Part shown: positions 4,568 to 5,003 of the stretch, in pieces
How positions within the stretch are numbered: the first letter of the stretch is position 1
Layout of the letters: every line of letters starts with the position of its first letter
From: an uncultured Ruminococcus sp.
GTDB lineage: Bacteria; Bacillota; Clostridia; Oscillospirales; Ruminococcaceae
Assembly (NCBI GenBank): GCA_947175975.1
Contig: CAMWOX010000138.1
Coordinates: forward strand, 1-5,003
Length of the DNA: 5,003 nt
Direction: 5' to 3'
Notes under the pieces: model-generated
What the model was told of the DNA's origin: nothing
What the model saw: only the letters and a program-made list of their open reading frames with translations
Database searches by the model: none
Translations under genes and position numbers: made by a program

Positions 4568-5003
4568 ATGTCAGTCATGAGAGTTCACAAAAACAAGGAT
4601 TATACTGTAGTCAGCAATGTCCATCTGCGTGACAAGAGAATCAGCCTGAAAGCAAAGGGACTGCTGACACTGATGCTGTCACTCCCGGAAGACTGGGATT
4701 ATTCTATTGCCGGACTTGCTGCCATCTGCAAAGAGGGCAAGGATGCGATTCAAACCACACTCAGCGAACTGGAGCAGTTTCATTATCTCAGACGAACCAT
4801 GGAACGCAATTCAAGGGGACAGTTCGAGTGCATCTATGAAATTTTTGAAGTGCCGCAGGAAGATCCAGAACAGTCAAAAAATAATACTCCAGAGGGCAGT
4901 GCCAAGTCATGCCCAGTCGTGCCGGAAAAACCACGGCACAAAAACCATACCGGAAAATCCATCACGGGAAATCAACCGCCGGATACTTATAAACAAAATA
5001 CTA
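4568..5003 (+). CDS. RepA-like replication initiator / HTH protein, 5' part
   Basis: The first 145 residues of a protein that continues past the right edge. Residues about 1-95 resemble the winged-helix N-terminus of RepA_N/DnaD-like initiators carried by ICEs and plasmids. The marks are VVSNVHLRDKRISLKAKGLL (15-34), LMLSLPEDWDYSIAGLAAICKEGKDAI (35-61), then SELEQFHYLRR (66-76) and an ECIYEIFEVP strand pair. A polar linker rich in Pro, Lys, Asn and Glu follows from about 97, as expected before a C-terminal domain outside the window. It probably starts DNA replication of the mobile element or regulates its transfer genes; this is by family. The ATG at 4568 has GGAGG (4555-4559) 8 bases upstream. 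A second ATG three codons in has no better spacing. It is the likely first gene of the operon driven by the 4308-4336 promoter. Confidence 0.8.
   Translation, partial: MSVMRVHKNKDYTVVSNVHLRDKRISLKAKGLLTLMLSLPEDWDYSIAGLAAICKEGKDAIQTTLSELEQFHYLRRTMERNSRGQFECIYEIFEVPQEDPEQSKNNTPEGSAKSCPVVPEKPRHKNHTGKSITGNQPPDTYKQNT

Noticed and set aside
1..5003. CRISPR array, tRNA or rRNA gene
   Set aside because: No regularly spaced 25-40 base repeats, tRNA cloverleaf arms or rRNA-like stretches were seen on either strand.

Overview
The window looks like part of an integrative and conjugative element (ICE), or the remains of one, from a low-GC Gram-positive bacterium. The best guess is a gut Clostridia/Ruminococcus-like organism. 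The reasons are the AT-rich DNA, strong AGGAGG-type ribosome binding sites, sigma-A-like promoters, and the gene set (DUF3852 membrane protein, tyrosine integrase, SLOG protein, XRE repressor, RepA-like HTH protein). This is inferred from family resemblance alone.

Left third (1-1633, minus strand): a decayed accessory operon. A NurA-like nuclease gene starts at a TTG with a good RBS and is cut by an in-frame TGA at 554-556. The same frame continues for 29 more codons that read as the natural NurA C-terminus, then ends 9 bases before the next ATG. That next gene is the N-terminal piece of a HerA-type (DUF87) ATPase, which breaks off after about 65 residues without its ATPase core. A further partial reading frame of unknown function runs off the left edge. 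NurA plus HerA is a known nuclease/translocase pair, and HerA-type ATPases recur in antiphage systems. Both partners are damaged here.

Middle (1650-3331, plus strand): a DUF3852 conjugation-type membrane protein that has lost its normal 5' end exactly where the NurA/HerA block begins, a strong terminator, then a complete tyrosine integrase. A perfect 20-bp inverted repeat (2042-2061 and 3312-3331) brackets the integrase gene, which suggests either a self-inverting recombinase cassette or a small recombinase-only mobile unit.

Right third (3372-5003): a SLOG/YspA-like protein with its own RBS and terminator, a minus-strand XRE repressor, and a regulatory region with a perfect consensus sigma-A promoter (TTGACA, 17 bp, TATAAT). 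Two copies of an AATTTGCAAATT palindrome lie over and beside that promoter. It points at a replication-initiator-like winged-helix protein that runs off the right edge. The simplest reading is that the XRE protein represses the element's replication/transfer operon.
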